Shown here in pieces: positions 38,362-41,019 of a DNA stretch of 41,019 bases; the first letter of the stretch is position 1; every line of letters starts with the position of its first letter. The notes beneath the pieces are model-generated. The model was not told the origin of the DNA, did not search any database, and worked only from the letters and a program-made list of their open reading frames with translations. The stretch covers positions 1,247,038 to 1,288,056 of the forward strand of contig NZ_MAQW01000012.1 of NCBI RefSeq assembly GCF_001682855.1, read 5' to 3'. The position numbers and the translations under genes are program-made. The DNA comes from Bacillus sp. FJAT-27264 (GTDB taxonomy: Bacteria > Bacillota > Bacilli > Paenibacillales > Paenibacillaceae).

Positions 38362-41019
38362 TTAAATCAGACCTGATTTTTGTAAAAGTCTTTGAATAAT
38401 GGTTGCTACCTCAGCTCTGCTGATGAATGACTTCGGTGCAAGCTCAGTAGCGCTTCGTCCAGATATGAGGCCGGCCTGTACGCTGCCTGCAACGCTGCTT
38501 TGTGCCCATCCAGATACGTTTGCTGCATCCCCAAATGAACGAAGTGTTGTATCCTCCGATTGGGTGGACAGCGTTGCCTTCAGTCCAGTAATCGTCATCG
38601 CCCTGGAGAGAATCGTCATGGCCTGTTCTCTGGTAATTTTGTCGTTCGGCCGGAACGTACCGTCCTCAAACCCGCTAATCAACTGATACGCATATGCCGT
38701 GTTAATCGCGCTGCTGGACCAATCTGACGTCTTCACATCAGAGAACACCGACGAGCTATCTTCCAGCTTCAATCCCAGTCCGCGCACGAGAATAGCTGCG
38801 AACTCGGCTCGGGTGATATCGCGATCTGGACTAAATAGACTGCTGCCCGTACCATCAATGACCATCCGTGATCCCATGTCGTTGATAGCGTCTTTCGCCC
38901 AATGGTTAACGACATCAAGGAATTCTACCGGATGCCAGACGACAGAGTAAGTGCTATTGGTTAAGCTGTTAATCTGAGCATAATAATTGCCATCAATTTG
39001 AACAATCTTAGTAGGTACGTGGCGAACACTTCCATCTGGACCAATAACGACGCCTGTCGTTATCTTGTTCGGGTCAACCCCGGCCGGAATGGCGATCGTT
39101 CTTTCCACATAGGCATTGAATTTCGATACTTCAACACTCGTATTTTCGTATATGGCTTTAATCGTAAATTCCAGCGGCGGAACTACAAGCGTGAACGTTC
39201 CTTTTACTGCCGCGTCCTCTACAACCTTCACTGCATCCGCTGTTGGCGTCGCGATTTCGATTTGTACCTTAATGTCTTGCAGAACAATCGCTTTGCCCAG
39301 TTTCTCCGATATAGCGTCGATTTGAATTTGTTGTGCCGGGATCGTATACGTCGCTTGATCCGTCTTGATCGCTACAAGAGCTTGCTTGCTTTCCATGCTT
39401 TTTATCATCTGACCGTTAAGCTCACCAATCACGACATCTGACTTCGCACTGACCGGAATTGTGACAATGACCCCTTGACCTTCTGCCTCCAGTTTATCCT
39501 CCAGTTTCTTCTGGTCGATGATAATCGTTGTAATGCTTTGGTCATTTCGCTTGCTTGTTGTGGCCGTTCCCGCATTCTCCACTTTCCCGTTGACAAGGAT
39601 GTCGACACTTGTATTCGTATTGACAGGTACCGTCGGTGAGGAAGGCTGGGATGAGTCCGAATTGCCATTATTGCTAGATTCTGCTCTCGGTATGATTGTA
39701 TTTGATTCGGCGGATGCTGTACTTCTTTTTCCTGCAGCATTGATCGCTACTACCGTAAAGCTATAACTCGTTCCATTGGTCAACCCCGTTAAAGTAATCG
39801 GGCTTGTCGCTCCGGTAACCACCACATTGCCTGGTGAAACAATCACTTCATATCCGGTAATTGGGATACCTCCGTTTTCAATCGGAGCCCTGAACGTAAC
39901 GATCGCTATTCCATCACCGGCGACCACCGTCACATTTGTAGGCTCTCCCGGAATCGTTGACGGAGTCACGCTTACCTCATTCGAGGCTGCGCTCAAACCG
40001 CCCTCATTTCCAGCCTTCACTACAAAGTAATAGGTCGTACCGTTTGTCAGGTTCTTAACGATATGGGTAGAAGAAGTGACAGTTGTCGCTTCAACCTCAG
40101 TAAATTGACCTGAAGTCGTCGCCATATAAATGTTGTAATAAGTGGCTCCCGTTACCGTATTCCAATTTAGAGTAACCTGATGATCGCCGTCAACAGCAAC
40201 CAGGCTTTGCGGATTAGCAGGAACACTCGCCAAGTTTACTGATTGCGTGACTGTAAATGTCACAGGCGTCATATGATCCGCAGCTATCGTAATTGTTGCC
40301 GTATAGGTGCCCGAAGGCAAATTGTCCTTGGCATGGATGTCAAAGTTTGTTGCTGTGCCGCTAGTTAAGTTTGATGCCGGATGCGTCGTTACAAAATCAT
40401 TGGCGTTCTTGCCGCTAAGCGTCACCGACAAGTTTACCAGGTCGCCTGTACCTGTATTCGTAATGGTGATTGGTCTAGTTTCTTGGGTACCTGGATGGTA
40501 TCCCTGAGTAAGAGCTGCTAACGATTGATCCGTGATTGCATCAACCGAATAAGAAAGTGCCGCTGTGACCGTGATCGCCGCAGAAGCTTTCTTCGTTGCG
40601 TCTGCCGTCGACGTTGCCGTGATCGTATAGCTACCCGGTGCTGCATTCGCGGCTACGGTTACTTTCCCTGTATTGTCCACTGCCACTTTGTTACTGGCGT
40701 CACTACTACTCCATGTAACCGTGGTTGCTGCTCCGCCAACGACATCAACTGCCGCTGTGAGCTGCTTGCTTCCGCCTGGCAAGATGCTTGCCGTGCTTGG
40801 GCTGACCGTTACGCTATTGACGGCTGGCGCCACCGTCACCGTGATCGTCGCAGAAGCTTTCTTCGTTGCGTCTGCTGTCGAAGTTGCCGTGACCGTATAA
40901 ACGCCCGGTGCTGCATTCGCGGCTACGGTTACTTTACCCGTGTTGTCCACTGCCACTTTGTTACTGGCGTCACTGCTACTCCACGTAACCGTGGTCGCTG
41001 CTCCACCAACGACATCAAC
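38362..41019 (-). CDS. SLH-domain surface protein with Ig-like and FN3 domains (5' end cut off)
   Basis: The frame is open at the right edge, so only the last 885 residues are seen; the signal peptide lies outside. Counting from the edge: a Big_2-type Ig-like repeat to about 63, another at about 66-153, an ASH-like beta domain (about 160-262), two FN3 domains (about 265-354 and 355-445), a Ser/Asn/Pro linker, a beta-rich region of about 225 residues, and three SLH domains (about 698-880) that anchor it to the cell wall. The two Ig-like units are 270 bases apart and nearly identical in DNA. No catalytic domain is visible, so it is a structural or adhesive protein, or the tail of a larger enzyme encoded beyond the window. 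Confidence 0.9.
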   Translation of the reverse strand, partial: VDVVGGAATTVTWSSSDASNKVAVDNTGKVTVAANAAPGVYTVTATSTADATKKASATITVTVAPAVNSVTVSPSTASILPGGSKQLTAAVDVVGGAATTVTWSSSDASNKVAVDNTGKVTVAANAAPGSYTITATSTADATKKASAAITVTAALSYSVDAITDQSLAALTQGYHPGTQETRPITITNTGTGDLVNLSVTLSGKNANDFVTTHPASNLTSGTATNFDIHAKDNLPSGTYTATITIAADHMTPVTFTVTQSVNLASVPANPQSLVAVDGDHQVTLNWNTVTGATYYNIYMATTSGQFTEVEATTVTSSTHIVKNLTNGTTYYFVVKAGNEGGLSAASNEVSVTPSTIPGEPTNVTVVAGDGIAIVTFRAPIENGGIPITGYEVIVSPGNVVVTGATSPITLTGLTNGTSYSFTVVAINAAGKRSTASAESNTIIPRAESSNNGNSDSSQPSSPTVPVNTNTSVDILVNGKVENAGTATTSKRNDQSITTIIIDQKKLEDKLEAEGQGVIVTIPVSAKSDVVIGELNGQMIKSMESKQALVAIKTDQATYTIPAQQIQIDAISEKLGKAIVLQDIKVQIEIATPTADAVKVVEDAAVKGTFTLVVPPLEFTIKAIYENTSVEVSKFNAYVERTIAIPAGVDPNKITTGVVIGPDGSVRHVPTKIVQIDGNYYAQINSLTNSTYSVVWHPVEFLDVVNHWAKDAINDMGSRMVIDGTGSSLFSPDRDITRAEFAAILVRGLGLKLEDSSSVFSDVKTSDWSSSAINTAYAYQLISGFEDGTFRPNDKITREQAMTILSRAMTITGLKATLSTQSEDTTLRSFGDAANVSGWAQSSVAGSVQAGLISGRSATELAPKSFISRAEVATIIQRLLQKSGLI

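Overview
The window looks like chromosome of a Gram-positive, low-to-mid GC member of the Bacillales, most likely Paenibacillus. The support is two giant secreted proteins ending in triple S-layer homology (SLH) domains, YesM/YesN-type sensor kinase plus AraC-type response regulator, strong AGGAGG ribosome binding sites, frequent GTG and TTG starts, and a stand-alone BtrH-like protein. No rRNA, tRNA, CRISPR array, insertion sequence or phage gene was recognised.

Layout. (1) 1-1.75 kb: the tail of a GGDEF protein, then a decayed stretch with a frameshifted small protein, an unrecognised C-terminal fragment, an AraC-type HTH remnant and short repeats. (2) 1.75-11.2 kb, all minus strand: yesM/yesN-type two-component genes, then a promoter and an FbpABC/AfuABC-type importer (lipoprotein binding protein, ATPase, fused double permease), a second membrane-anchored binding protein and a PP2C-type phosphatase. 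(3) 11.5-12.7 kb: two unknown plus-strand genes and a truncated hydrolase. (4) 12.8-20 kb: a 1551-residue S-layer-anchored protein carrying a lamin-tail domain and a DUF2252 domain, a BtrH-like protein and an unknown protein. (5) 20-28.3 kb: two luciferase-like flavin monooxygenases, a CrtC/lipocalin-like protein with its divergent TetR regulator, and an SsuA/SsuC-like import operon with two permeases but no ATPase, preceded by another TetR gene. (6) 28.4-33.8 kb: an OmpR-type two-component system with an adjoining MacB/FtsX-type ABC transporter. (7) 33.9-38.3 kb: small metabolic and stress genes (methyltransferase, NTF2-like protein, HxlR regulator, azoreductase, SDR) mixed with broken small genes. 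(8) 38.4 kb to the end: a second SLH protein with Ig-like and FN3 domains, cut by the window edge.

Connections. A perfect 34-bp repeat, which reads as a sigma-A promoter, lies upstream of both the flavin monooxygenase at 20075-21151 and the TetR gene at 27561-28163. It ties the lone monooxygenase to the TetR/sulfonate-like operon 7 kb away. That operon also has a leader with an intrinsic terminator and a competing stem, suggesting attenuation. In region 2 two binding proteins, one importer, a two-component system and a phosphatase sit together, which suggests import and sensing of a phosphorylated or otherwise anionic ligand rather than plain iron uptake; that is inference. Several genes have annotatable upstream in-frame starts that include their own Shine-Dalgarno sequence, so shorter starts are chosen here and explained.
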